A DNA stretch of 64,000 nt from Epilithonimonas xixisoli (GCF_004365655.1 NZ_SOEO01000001.1:186001-250000), one strand, 5' to 3'; positions 8,044 through 16,109 are shown, numbered from the stretch's first letter. Numbers and translations are program-made. The notes: generated from the sequence alone by a model not told the origin.

Positions 8044-8496
8044 TTAGATTATTAGATTTTCAATAATTTCCCATTTATTAAGCTGTTCATCGTTGGCGAA
8101 AAACATTCTCATAGGATTATCATTTCGTGCTTGTCCTTTCTTGCCAGGCGTGTTTAACCAAATTTGATATTCTTCTTTTAATGTTTTTGCAACCAATTGA
8201 CTTGGGACTATATAAACATCTGGCAATTCATTAGCTTTAAGATTGACAAAACAATAAATCAGATTTTCAGATTCTATATTTTCGTCTTTTTTACTTAGAA
8301 GCCATCCTTTTCTTCTGGAATCTCGATTAGCTTTTATTTGAATTCCAACAGATTTAAAAGAATTTTCAGAAGAAACCAAAATGTCAATTCCTTTTGTGTT
8401 TCTTGATGTCAACATTGCAATAAACCCCTTTTGTGATAATATAGCAGAAACATAATGAGCTCCTGCAATTCCTGTTAAATTGGATGATATTTTCAT
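8044..8496 (-). CDS. Restriction-endonuclease-fold (DUF4365-like) protein
   Basis: A 150-residue protein with a partial PD-(D/E)XK signature: GIDILV (Asp38) followed 15 residues later by GIQIKANRD (Gln53, Lys55). This D...QxK arrangement is typical of DUF4365-like and Holliday-junction-resolvase-like proteins. The glutamate usually present in the first helix is not obvious (GAHYVSAIL), so catalytic activity is uncertain. It follows the 61-codon gene at 8522 by 25 bp in the same direction, probably as a two-gene operon. It sits between inverted palindromic repeats in an accessory islet. A nuclease role is inferred from the motif. Confidence 0.65.
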   Translation of the reverse strand: MKISSNLTGIAGAHYVSAILSQKGFIAMLTSRNTKGIDILVSSENSFKSVGIQIKANRDSRRKGWLLSKKDENIESENLIYCFVNLKANELPDVYIVPSQLVAKTLKEEYQIWLNTPGKKGQARNDNPMRMFFANDEQLNKWEIIENLII

Positions 8497-8521
8497 ATTT
8501 AAATTTTGTTTAAATGAGAAT

Positions 8522-8707
8522 TTACTTTACCTTTTCTATGAGAAAATCCCCTAAAGAAGCTGTTCCTCCTTTTAAACCAAATTGTCTTTCATAAGCCTCA
8601 ATAATTATTTTAGAACTTGGAGGATGCGAATGACTTATCTGAACTTTCAAACCTTTGGTGATTTTTCCTATATTTCTTTTTACAGTAATGTTGTAAGTGT
8701 GGTTCAT
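8522..8707 (-). CDS. Small conserved protein (possibly DUF6140-like)
   Basis: A 61-residue protein starting MNHTYNITVKRNIGKITKGL. The short beta-rich opening (TYNITVKRNIG), a central IIEAYERQFGLKG helix and an ending like DFLIEKVK resemble tiny Bacteroidota proteins annotated as DUF6140; this is from memory of the pattern and is not certain. It is the first gene of a pair with the nuclease-fold protein and diverges from the HTH-like gene at 8806. No function is known. Confidence 0.6.
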   Translation of the reverse strand: MNHTYNITVKRNIGKITKGLKVQISHSHPPSSKIIIEAYERQFGLKGGTASLGDFLIEKVK

Positions 8708-8805
8708 AATTATAACTTTTTTTAAAGTTTATTTCCCCAAAACTACCAACAAAATCCACGTCAAACTTTTCCCAATTTTGCCCAAAAATTTCTATTTTTG
8801 ATAAG

Positions 8806-9984
8806 ATGATAACCAAACTCAAAAAAGAATTCGAGGATTTGTATTTTCGGGAGATTTCAACCGTGAAAGGTCTGGAAAATCTTTCCGGAAAAATTCCCAT
8901 TGCGAAGAATACATTGCGAAGATTTCTGGGGAAAATGAAATCTGAAAGCAATCTCAGCGTACATTCTCTCAACACGATTTCCAAATTTCTGAATTACAAA
9001 AATTTTGAAGACTTCAAAAATCAACAAGAAAAAAATCCAATATCAATTTTGGATTTGGGCACAAAGCAATTTTATGATTTTCTAAAAGAAAGAAAACCTA
9101 AAAATGAATTAGAATCTGTTTTCCAAAATATCAATATCCAGAATGCGGAAAGAATCATCAATAATCCCGATTTGCTCCGGTTATTTTTCTTGGAATACAG
9201 AGATTCTGCCGATGTTTTGGAATACGTTCTCGGCTGGCATCCGACGTATCACAGGTCTGCGGATTCCGATTATCAGGATGTTTTGCTGAATGTCGCTTCT
9301 CATACAAAGATTTCTCATTTCGGAGTTTTTGCTAATAGTTTTGTGATTCTGGGGAAATTCTTTTCCGAAGACAATCCCGATTTCGAAAAACATTTCAAAG
9401 ATTTGGAAAAGTCTTATCAGAAGATGAAAAAAGAGTTTGGAAATCAGTACATTTTTCCTGTCGCAAGGTTTTCTGTAGCGAAACTTTTTGTCTTACACGC
9501 TCAAGATTCTGAGGATTTACGTGATTTTATTAATGAACAAATTCAGCTTCCAATCAACGAAAACTTGGACGAACTGCAAACCATTGTTTTCAAAGTTCAT
9601 TTTGCAGATGCGCTCAATAAGATTGGAAAATATGAAGATTCGTTTGCATTGATGAATGATTATAATGAGGATGATTTTGATGAAATCTGGACCAAATATT
9701 ACCACGAAAAATACAAATATCTTTTCATCGTTACCAAAATAATGACTTTGCTTGGACTCGGAAAAACCAAAGAAGCAAAACAATATTTTGATGATTTCAA
9801 AATCGATTGGAAAGACAGGCATCTCACGTTTGACATTGCATCTTACATCAAGCTTCAATATTTTACGCTTGGTTATTTCTTGGACAAAATTAATAGCGAA
9901 AACTATCTCAAAAACCTGAAAAATGAAATCGAAATCACGGGTTTCAAAAGATGGAACTCAATTTTTGAAAGACTAAAATGCTAG
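8806..9984 (+). CDS. Protein with N-terminal HTH-like domain, function unknown
   Basis: A 392-residue cytoplasmic protein. Residues 1-70 (KNTLRRFLGKMKSE, HSLNTISKFLNYKNFEDFK) look like a helix-turn-helix module of the XRE-like type found in many Bacteroidota regulators. The rest is all-helical and repeat-like, possibly TPR-related, with no catalytic motif. The -7-like TATTTTTG at 8793-8800 ends 5 nt before the ATG, so the mRNA may be nearly leaderless. The stop codon overlaps the ATG of the DMT transporter gene (ATGCTAG), implying coupled translation. It could regulate or sense the transporter's substrate; this is inference from position. Confidence 0.65.
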   Translation: MITKLKKEFEDLYFREISTVKGLENLSGKIPIAKNTLRRFLGKMKSESNLSVHSLNTISKFLNYKNFEDFKNQQEKNPISILDLGTKQFYDFLKERKPKNELESVFQNINIQNAERIINNPDLLRLFFLEYRDSADVLEYVLGWHPTYHRSADSDYQDVLLNVASHTKISHFGVFANSFVILGKFFSEDNPDFEKHFKDLEKSYQKMKKEFGNQYIFPVARFSVAKLFVLHAQDSEDLRDFINEQIQLPINENLDELQTIVFKVHFADALNKIGKYEDSFALMNDYNEDDFDEIWTKYYHEKYKYLFIVTKIMTLLGLGKTKEAKQYFDDFKIDWKDRHLTFDIASYIKLQYFTLGYFLDKINSENYLKNLKNEIEITGFKRWNSIFERLKC

Positions 9985-10838
9985 GCTTTCTCATCATTTT
10001 TATCGGTCATTTTGCATACGGAATTACCAATGCACTTTGGAAAAATCCCAGAGAAGCAGTCGGCACTTTTCCATTGATTGCAATGCGAAGTTTCGGTTGT
10101 ATTCTTGTTTTTTCAACAATTTTTCTGATTTCCCAATTCTATGGAATCGTAAAATTTCCTTCAATCAGTTTTCTCAAATTTGCAGAGATTTTCGGACTTT
10201 GTATGGTTAATTCTTTAGGCTTGGTTTTCTACGTCACGTCCCTGAAATACGGCAACGCCAACAAAGTCATAGGCTTCGGAAAACTCAATATCGTGATTTG
10301 GATTCTTATTAGCGTTTTTATTTTCAAGGAAGATATTTCTACCAAAAAAATCATTCTCGGAATCGTCATTACTTTAGGAATCTATCTCATCGATTCTCAA
10401 AAAAGTTTTCAGAAAATCAAACCCTCCAAAGCATTATGGTTTACAATTTTGTCCAGATTATTTTGGTCGACCGCATTTTTGTTCATTCCTTACATCAAAG
10501 AATTTGGGATTCTGTTCTTCTGTATTATTTTGGAATTAGCAGTTTTTACAGTCAGTTTCACGATTTCAATATTTCAAAAAAACAAAATTGAAATCCGTAA
10601 AATTGAAACCAAAACTTTCAGAGAAATTACATTTTTAATCCTTCTTGGATGTATCGGAACATTGAGTTTGAACTTCGCCATTGCCGAAATCAGTATTTTC
10701 TTATTTGCAATTTTAGCATTGATGGAACCTATTGTTGGACTTGTTTTCGCAAGGATTTATTATAAGGAAAGTTTGGAGTTTCGTCAGATTTTGGGAATCA
10801 GTTTGTCTTTGTCTTCTTCTTTTATTCTAGCTTTGTAA
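9978..10838 (+). CDS. EamA/DMT-superfamily transporter
   Basis: A 286-residue inner-membrane protein with about ten hydrophobic helices in two similar halves, the layout of EamA-type drug/metabolite transporters. The first half contains GFGKLNIVIWILISVFIFKE and the second ends with the equivalent ALMEPIVGLVFARIYYKES, each a conserved family feature. It starts within the stop codon of the upstream HTH-like gene, so the two form an operon. The palindromic repeat copy B begins 3 bp after its stop and may terminate transcription. The substrate cannot be read from the sequence. Confidence 0.85.
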   Translation: MLGFLIIFIGHFAYGITNALWKNPREAVGTFPLIAMRSFGCILVFSTIFLISQFYGIVKFPSISFLKFAEIFGLCMVNSLGLVFYVTSLKYGNANKVIGFGKLNIVIWILISVFIFKEDISTKKIILGIVITLGIYLIDSQKSFQKIKPSKALWFTILSRLFWSTAFLFIPYIKEFGILFFCIILELAVFTVSFTISIFQKNKIEIRKIETKTFREITFLILLGCIGTLSLNFAIAEISIFLFAILALMEPIVGLVFARIYYKESLEFRQILGISLSLSSSFILAL

Positions 10839-10841
10839 AAA

Positions 10842-10967
10842 ATCAATAGGAACGGGTTTTAACCCATTTATTTAAAGATAGCTAATAGGCTTTAGCCAAA
10901 ATTTAAGATAAGTTTCGGCTAAAGCCACAGTAGTTTTATTTGAACATCGGGCTGAAGCCCGACGCAA
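10842..10967. repeat. Palindromic intergenic repeat, copy B (inverted relative to copy A)
   Basis: It begins ATCAATAGGAACGGGTTT and ends CATCGGGCTGAAGCCCGACG; the last block is the exact reverse complement of the start of copy A at 7888-7910. The internal GGCTTTAGCC and GGCTAAAGCC blocks are shared. It lies between two convergent genes. Confidence 0.85.
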
Positions 10968-10989
10968 TTTATATGTTTGATTGTCTTTT

Positions 10990-12102
10990 TTAGTTCACTA
11001 AATCACAAACCATTTCCCCAATCTTCGGCGCCAGCGCAACACCCATTCCGGAAAGTCTCACGGCACAAAATTGTCTCTCAGAAATTTGTTTTACAATCGG
11101 TGTTTTCTCACTTCCCATCGCCATAATTCCTGACCAACGCATTGCAATTTTGAAATCTTGATTTGGTAAAATCACTTCTTTTAAAAATTGTTCCAAATGA
11201 TTTTGTAGAAATTCTGTCGTTTCAAAATTGGTTGTTTTTTCGGTTTCGAAATCTTGATTTCTTGCACCTCCAAGCAGAATTTGGTTTCCGAGATTTCTGA
11301 AATAATAGAAGCCTTCATCGTAATGAAAAGTACCTTTCAGTTTCAAATTTTCAATCGGTTCTGTTAAAATAATTTGTCCTCTTGCAGGAATTATTTCTTC
11401 GGATTCAAGGAATTTTGAACTGAAAGCGTTTGTACAAAATATAACTTTTTCAGATTTGAGAATTAGATTTTTATTAATCTTAATTTCAACTTCATTTTCC
11501 AATTCTGAAACAGATTCCACTTCTGTTCCGCAGAGAAATTCCACTTTTAGTTCGTGACATTTTTCTACGAGTTTCATTAATAATTTTCCCGAATGCAAAC
11601 TTCCTTCACAAAGATTCTCAACCAAAAATTCTGATTTTCCCAACCCAAATTCTTTGATTTTTTCATTAACGATTTTGAAAGTATTTTCAGTTTTTGTAAT
11701 CGGAAAAAGATGTTGATCCACTTCATCTAACTTTTCTAAAGCAAATTCATCGTTCAAAATTTCATAACCGTCACAAAGGTCAAAATCAATTTCATCATTA
11801 GCAAAATAATTCTGAATCTTCTGCAAACCTTCGAATCTCATTTTGACCAAATCCAACGTTTTCTCCCAACCCATTTTCTCGGAATCAGAAATAATCTCCG
11901 TCAAACTTCCGAAGCAAGCAAAACCCGCATTTCGAGTTGAAGCGCCCATCGGAATCGGATTTCTTTCAACAATTAAAACTGATTTTTCAGGAAACTTTTC
12001 TTTGATAGAAATCGCTGTCCAAAGTCCTGTAAATCCAGAACCGATAATGATAATTTCTCTTTTTCTGTAAAAAGTTTCGAGTTCCCAAATGCTTGGATTC
12101 AT
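10990..12102 (-). CDS. FAD-dependent amino-acid oxidase-like flavoprotein (DAO family)
   Basis: A 370-residue oxidoreductase of the glycine/D-amino-acid oxidase (DAO) superfamily. The Rossmann FAD-binding motif is IIIGSGFTGLWTAISIKEKFP at residues about 18-38, with the acidic VLIVERNPIPMGASTRNAGF that follows in this family. The C-terminal FAD-contacting segment is RLSGMGVALAPKIGEMVCDL. There is no signal peptide, so it is cytoplasmic. Possible activities include sarcosine-, glycine- or other secondary-amine oxidation; the sequence alone does not decide. It is a single-gene unit, convergent with the DMT transporter gene. Confidence 0.88.
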   Translation of the reverse strand: MNPSIWELETFYRKREIIIIGSGFTGLWTAISIKEKFPEKSVLIVERNPIPMGASTRNAGFACFGSLTEIISDSEKMGWEKTLDLVKMRFEGLQKIQNYFANDEIDFDLCDGYEILNDEFALEKLDEVDQHLFPITKTENTFKIVNEKIKEFGLGKSEFLVENLCEGSLHSGKLLMKLVEKCHELKVEFLCGTEVESVSELENEVEIKINKNLILKSEKVIFCTNAFSSKFLESEEIIPARGQIILTEPIENLKLKGTFHYDEGFYYFRNLGNQILLGGARNQDFETEKTTNFETTEFLQNHLEQFLKEVILPNQDFKIAMRWSGIMAMGSEKTPIVKQISERQFCAVRLSGMGVALAPKIGEMVCDLVN

Positions 12103-12133
12103 AGTTTTGGTTTTGAGTTTTAAGATGAAAAAA

Positions 12134-12329
12134 TAAACGCAAAGATTTAATTTGAAAACTGTAAAAATTTAAGCTTGCAAAGGCAGATAAATCTGCACTG
12201 ATGAAGCTTTTGATTACACGCTTACAGTGATTTTTTCATTTATTTAATAATTCTGCCTTCATCAAATCAATTTATTGGTTATTCTTTGCAGGCTTTAATT
12301 ACAGAAGATTTGATAAATCTTTGCGTTTA
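12134..12329. repeat. Intergenic element with 16-bp terminal inverted repeats
   Basis: TAAACGCAAAGATTTA (12134-12149) and its perfect complement TAAATCTTTGCGTTTA (12314-12329) enclose about 164 bp. Inside, TGATGAAG and CTTCATCA form a further inverted pair. It fills most of the 293-bp gap between the DAO flavoprotein and the DinB-like gene, and has no coding capacity. It resembles small palindromic mobile repeats common in Bacteroidota. Confidence 0.7.
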
Positions 12330-12395
12330 AATTTTGCAAAAGTAAATGTCTGAAAAATGTGATGTACTCAAGTTTTATGTTAAAATTCTCATATT

Positions 12396-12977
12396 TTAAA
12401 TCTTAAAATCATCTCTCACTTCATCACTTTTTGCAAAACAAACGGGCGAAGAATTCTCCTGTTCATCAAACTTAGAATGCATTTCCTGATTGAAATCTGC
12501 TGATTTACTTCTCGCAATAGAAAGCGTTTGCCAATCCTCATTCTTCATCATTTTGGCGATGTAAATAATTTGACCAATGTGATAAGGATAATGCGCCAAC
12601 TGACGAAAAACCGCGTCCACAACAGAATGCGCTTCGCCTCGGATATAAATTGTAGAATTGATATTTTCATCCGTGATTTGTTCCAAAGCTTCGAAAAGAC
12701 AATTCCAACCTTTTTCCCAATATTCCAAAACTTCTTCTTTGGTTTTGAAGTTATTTTCAAATTCTGAATCTCTGTTTCGCCAAGATTTTTCGCCGTCTTC
12801 GGTGAGTAAATTGGTCCAGCGTGAAAGCATATTTCCAGCGACGTGTTTGATGATAATTGCAATCGAATTGCTTTCCTCGTTGTATTGCCAAAAGATTTGT
12901 TCTTCGGAAATTTGAGCGAGCGTTTTGTCGCCCAAGTCTTTGTAATAGAGGAATCTTTTGATGAATAAATCTTTCAT
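12396..12977 (-). CDS. DUF1572/DinB-like protein
   Basis: A 193-residue cytoplasmic protein starting MKDLFIKRFLYYKDLGDKT. The pattern NSIAIIIKHVAGNMLSRW near residue 40 and HYPYHIGQIIYIAKMM near residue 135 is typical of DUF1572, a DinB-superfamily four-helix bundle with three conserved His that may coordinate a metal. Family members are poorly characterised; some DinB-like proteins are thiol-S-transferases. It lies just downstream of rsmE but behind the rsmE terminator, so it is probably transcribed alone. Confidence 0.8.
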   Translation of the reverse strand: MKDLFIKRFLYYKDLGDKTLAQISEEQIFWQYNEESNSIAIIIKHVAGNMLSRWTNLLTEDGEKSWRNRDSEFENNFKTKEEVLEYWEKGWNCLFEALEQITDENINSTIYIRGEAHSVVDAVFRQLAHYPYHIGQIIYIAKMMKNEDWQTLSIARSKSADFNQEMHSKFDEQENSSPVCFAKSDEVRDDFKI

Positions 12978-13004
12978 TTTGGAAATGTTTTAACTTATTA
13001 AATA

Positions 13005-13035
13005 TAAAAAAATCCTTTCAAATTTTGAAAGGAAA
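13005..13035 (-). terminator. Terminator after rsmE
   Basis: TCCTTTCAAA (13013-13022) and TTTGAAAGGA (13024-13033) form a 10-bp stem; on the minus strand it is followed by a run of T. Confidence 0.7.
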
Positions 13036-13062
13036 TATATTTCTAAAGATTAACGCAGAAAA

Positions 13063-13785
13063 CTAGAACATCTTATCATAATTCCAAGAAGCCACAAAAA
13101 TTCCCGCAGTTTCCGTTCTCAATCTTTGATTTCCCAATGAAACTGCTTTCACGCCTTTCTCTGCCAGTAGCTGAATTTCCTTATCTGAAAAATCGCCTTC
13201 TGGACCAATTAGAAACGTAATTTTTTCATCGCTATTTTGATTCTTGATTTTTGACTCTTGATTCTTCAAATCGTTCAAATTAATTCTTTCCAAATTCTCA
13301 TTACAATGCGCTACGAAAGTATTTTCAGGATTCAAATCTTTGATAAAATCAGAAAACTTCTGAAGGTCATTGATTTTTGGAAAGTGAGAACGCAAACTTT
13401 GTTTTGAGGCGCCAACGGCTTGTTTTCGCAATTTTTCGATGCTGATATTTTTGCGTTCGGTTTGTTCCGTCAGTATAAAACTGATTTCAGAAATTCCCAT
13501 TTCCACAGCTTTCTCCAAGAAAAATTCGATGCGGTCTATTTTTTTTGTTGGTGCAATGGCGATGTGAAGTTTTGGCGAAAAATCGGGGAGATTCTCTTTG
13601 ACTTCGGAAACTTTGAGAGAAACTTTTTTTCCTTCAAAAACTAAAGTTCCCGTGGCTAGATTTCCATTTCCATCGGTCAGCGAAATCTCTTCACCTTCGC
13701 GCATTCTCAGAACTTTTGTGATGTGCTGTTGCTCATCAGAATCGATGATGATTTCGGGGAAAATCTGTCCAAAGAAAAGTTTCAT
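13063..13785 (-). CDS. rsmE: 16S rRNA (uracil-1498-N3)-methyltransferase
   Basis: RsmE methylates N3 of U1498 in the decoding centre of 16S rRNA using S-adenosylmethionine. The 240-residue protein has the family architecture: an N-terminal PUA-like beta domain (ITKVLRMREGEEISLTDGNGN) and a C-terminal SPOUT domain with ERIEFFLEKAVEMGISEI-type helix, TERKNISIEKL, the cofactor motif FLIGPEGDFSDKE and the terminal SLGNQRLRTETAGI. The start is MKLFFGQIF at 13785. The left flank of the four-helix-bundle cassette lies directly in its upstream region, so its promoter may have been altered by that insertion. Confidence 0.96.
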   Translation of the reverse strand: MKLFFGQIFPEIIIDSDEQQHITKVLRMREGEEISLTDGNGNLATGTLVFEGKKVSLKVSEVKENLPDFSPKLHIAIAPTKKIDRIEFFLEKAVEMGISEISFILTEQTERKNISIEKLRKQAVGASKQSLRSHFPKINDLQKFSDFIKDLNPENTFVAHCNENLERINLNDLKNQESKIKNQNSDEKITFLIGPEGDFSDKEIQLLAEKGVKAVSLGNQRLRTETAGIFVASWNYDKMF

Positions 13786-13791
13786 AGTTTT

Positions 13792-13840
13792 TTGTTGAAT
13801 CGTTGAGTTGTGAAATTGTTAAATCGTAAAATTGTGATTT
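13792..13840. repeat. Low-complexity inverted repeat, left flank of the four-helix-bundle gene
   Basis: TTG/AAT-rich sequence containing GAATCGTTGAGTTGTGAAAT. Its inverted partner lies at 14222-14267, on the other side of the four-helix-bundle gene; the shared core is AATCGTTGA followed by TTGT-AAA repeats. Confidence 0.65.
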
Positions 13841-13843
13841 ATT

Positions 13844-14206
13844 TTATTCTTTATTGATGGATTTATTCAGAGCATTAATTTGGTTAGTTATTAATTCTGC
13901 TTTTTCTCTCAGTTCAATGTAACTTTCATTTGACAAAAATCCTAAGTCGTTTGATAGGATAAGAAAATTAATAATTTCTATTGTTGACCCAAACGCAATA
14001 TTCAAAAATCTAGATTTTTCTTTATTGGATTGTCTGGAAAAGCCTTCTGCTATATTTGCTGAGATACTTGTGGAAGCACGTCTCATTTGAATTGTAATTC
14101 CAAATTTTTCGTTATCAGGAAAAGAAGAAGTGACAAGATAAATTTCTTTTACCAATTTTCTTGAATTTTGCCAAACTTCTAATTTTTCAAAATAAAATTG
14201 ATACAT
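13844..14206 (-). CDS. Four-helix-bundle protein of the S23/IVP family
   Basis: A 120-residue protein starting MYQFYFEKLEVWQNSRKLV. The opening FEKLEVWQ, the phrase TIQMRRASTSISANIAEGFSR near residue 45, and the later FGSTIEIINFLILSNDLGF are diagnostic of the 23S rRNA intervening-sequence (S23, TIGR02436) family of small helical-bundle proteins. They pentamerise in known cases and are structurally related to the Avd accessory protein of diversity-generating retroelements; their cellular role is unknown. The ATG at 14206 matches the family start better than the upstream one at 14230. The gene is bracketed by inverted low-complexity repeats. Confidence 0.88.
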   Translation of the reverse strand: MYQFYFEKLEVWQNSRKLVKEIYLVTSSFPDNEKFGITIQMRRASTSISANIAEGFSRQSNKEKSRFLNIAFGSTIEIINFLILSNDLGFLSNESYIELREKAELITNQINALNKSINKE

Positions 14207-14221
14207 ACTTTGCTTTGCTCT

Positions 14222-14267
14222 GTTTAACAATTCAACAAATTTTGCAGTTTAACAAATCAACGATTCG
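14222..14267. repeat. Low-complexity inverted repeat, right flank of the four-helix-bundle gene
   Basis: TTTAACAATTCAACAAATTT and AACAAATCAACGATT are the inverted counterpart of 13792-13840. The repeat overlaps the last codons (Asn-Arg-stop, AATCGTTGA) of the DUF808 gene. Confidence 0.65.
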
Positions 14268-15159
14268 TCGGTTTTACTAATTTAAATATTTTCTTCCCAA
14301 CAGTTGCCAATAAAACAGCAACCAATCCGAAGACTACACCCAACCCAAATTGTGGCACTTGCTCAGGAATATTAGCAGGAATATTTTCTGAAACCCAATG
14401 ATGAATAACCTCTATGTAATGATGGAAAATCCCGCCAGAAACCAAAAGCAATGCAACAGTTCCAACAACGCCAAGAACCTTGATGACAATTGGCAAACCT
14501 TTAATCAAAACCTGTCCAAGTCCGTTTAAGAAACCTTTGTTTTGAGATTTTTTTTGTAAAAAATATCCGGCATCGTCCATTCTCACAATCAATGCGACAA
14601 GGCCATAAACACCGACTGTTGCGATGATTGCAACGAAAGAAACGCTGATGATCTGGGTAATCAAAGGATGTTGTTTTTCCAGTGCAGTTCCTAATGCGAT
14701 AATGACAATTTCCAAAGAAAGAATAAAATCGGTCTTGATTGCCGAACTGATTTTCGACTTTTCAGAATTTTCATCATCTTCCGGTAAAGTAGCTTCCTGA
14801 ACCACTTCGTGGCCTTTTTTCTCACGATGAAAAAGGAATTCTACAATCTTTTCCATTCCTTCATAAGCCAAATAGATTCCACCTAGAATCAAAATATAAT
14901 TGATGGCAGGTTCGTACAGCCATTTAAGCAGAAAGACGAGCGGAAGGATGATAAGCTTGTTGATAAAGGAACCTTTGGTGATTGCCCAAAGAACCGGGAT
15001 TTCTCGAGATGCCAGAAAACCTGTTGCTTTTTCCGCATTTACTGCCAAATCGTCGCCGAGAATTCCGGCTGTTTTTTTGGTAGCGAGTTTACTGGTCACT
15101 GCGATATCGTCCATCAACGCGCCGATATCGTCTAAGATTGCGAAAAATCCTGAAGCCAT
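14257..15159 (-). CDS. DUF808/YedI-family inner-membrane protein
   Basis: A 300-residue polytopic membrane protein starting MASGFFAILDDIGALMDDIA, the family's usual opening, followed by TSKLATKKTAGILGDDLAVNAEKATGF, also strongly conserved. Five to six hydrophobic helices follow (FIINKL-type loop, YILILGGIYLAYEGMEKI, DFILSLEIVIIALGTAL, ISVSFVAIIATVGVYGLVAL, GVVGTVALLLVSGGIF). The function of YedI/DUF808 proteins is not established. The final codons and stop fall inside the low-complexity repeat that flanks the four-helix-bundle gene, so its original C-terminus may have been longer or different. Confidence 0.88.
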   Translation of the reverse strand: MASGFFAILDDIGALMDDIAVTSKLATKKTAGILGDDLAVNAEKATGFLASREIPVLWAITKGSFINKLIILPLVFLLKWLYEPAINYILILGGIYLAYEGMEKIVEFLFHREKKGHEVVQEATLPEDDENSEKSKISSAIKTDFILSLEIVIIALGTALEKQHPLITQIISVSFVAIIATVGVYGLVALIVRMDDAGYFLQKKSQNKGFLNGLGQVLIKGLPIVIKVLGVVGTVALLLVSGGIFHHYIEVIHHWVSENIPANIPEQVPQFGLGVVFGLVAVLLATVGKKIFKLVKPTNR

Positions 15160-15235
15160 AACTTATTTTATTTTGATGCAAAAATAAGTTTTAAAGTTCA
15201 AAGTTCAATGCTTTAAATTGATGTGCAAAATATTT

Positions 15236-15652
15236 TTACTTAATGTTTTGGAACGCAATTTCGTTCTCACTGAAGAAGGCAACACCGGTTTTGATGGTTG
15301 TGTAAATATCTGTGTCGCATTCTCGCAAAGAGCACATATAGATTTCTTCTACCCAAATGTTGCTGAGGAAAATTAAATTCAAATATTCTTGTTTTCTCAA
15401 ATTGTTTTTGATGGAAAGATAATCGCCTTCTTTTGGCTCGTAATGAAAACTAAACACGTTTTCAGCGTTGATTTTTTCCAGAATTTCTTCTTTGACATCT
15501 TGAAGATAACCTTTCTCAGAACTTATCAAATCAAAATCTTCCGACTCTTCTGTAGTTTCAGATTTACCAGTTATCGTTTCTAAAATCCAATAAAACTTTG
15601 AACTTTTCTTAGATTGTTTTCCGAGTTGTTTTTCTTCTAGTAATATTTTCAT
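15236..15652 (-). CDS. Hypothetical protein
   Basis: A 138-residue acidic soluble protein starting MKILLEEKQLGKQSKKSSKF. It has no signal peptide or membrane segment. The sequence mixes charged helices (GYLQDVKEEILEKINAENV) with strands (LNLIFLSNIWVEEIYMCSL) and contains two Cys in CSLRECDTD; I recognise no family. It is codirectional with the genes on either side but separated by about 75 bp on each side. Reading-frame integrity and codon use resemble its neighbours, which supports a real gene. Confidence 0.6.
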   Translation of the reverse strand: MKILLEEKQLGKQSKKSSKFYWILETITGKSETTEESEDFDLISSEKGYLQDVKEEILEKINAENVFSFHYEPKEGDYLSIKNNLRKQEYLNLIFLSNIWVEEIYMCSLRECDTDIYTTIKTGVAFFSENEIAFQNIK

Positions 15653-15722
15653 AGGTTTTATTTGGCTTTCGCTGATGTTTTAATGTTTGTAAACTCCCAA
15701 ATCAAGTATAAGTTTCTTGGAA

Positions 15723-16109
15723 TTATAGGCCTGGAACTTCGAAAAGGATTCCAAGTATTAGAACAAAGAAAGCTATTATAAAAGATGATATGGCCATTCC
15801 AATACAAAATAGAGTTATAAAATAGAAGTAGTTTTTTGTTTTTTCTGTAGTTAATAAGATAATGTATAAAAAATTTCCTAGTAAAATATATGTTAAATCT
15901 AAGAGAAATACAAATGATAAATCAGAGATAGTTTTAACTTCGATTTTAGATTTGTAAAAATATCCTACACCAATTATGGAGAAAAATATAATATTCAATA
16001 AATAATACGGATAATTGATTTTCTCTATTCTATTTTCATTTAGTTTAAAATTTAAAAATAAAAGAGTTCCAAACAAAAAAGTCCCGAACAAAAAAAGTTT
16101 TAATTCCAT
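15723..16109 (-). CDS. Small four-helix membrane protein, function unknown
   Basis: A 128-residue, strongly hydrophobic protein with four predicted membrane helices (LKLFLFGTFLFGTLLFLNF; YYLLNIIFFSIIGVGYFY; LSFVFLLDLTYILLGNFLYII; YFITLFCIGMAISSFIIAF). It has no recognised motif. It is more AT-rich than tsaD upstream of it, a hint of a fast-evolving or acquired gene. It follows tsaD by about 50 bp in the same direction and may be co-transcribed. Confidence 0.6.
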   Translation of the reverse strand: MELKLFLFGTFLFGTLLFLNFKLNENRIEKINYPYYLLNIIFFSIIGVGYFYKSKIEVKTISDLSFVFLLDLTYILLGNFLYIILLTTEKTKNYFYFITLFCIGMAISSFIIAFFVLILGILFEVPGL

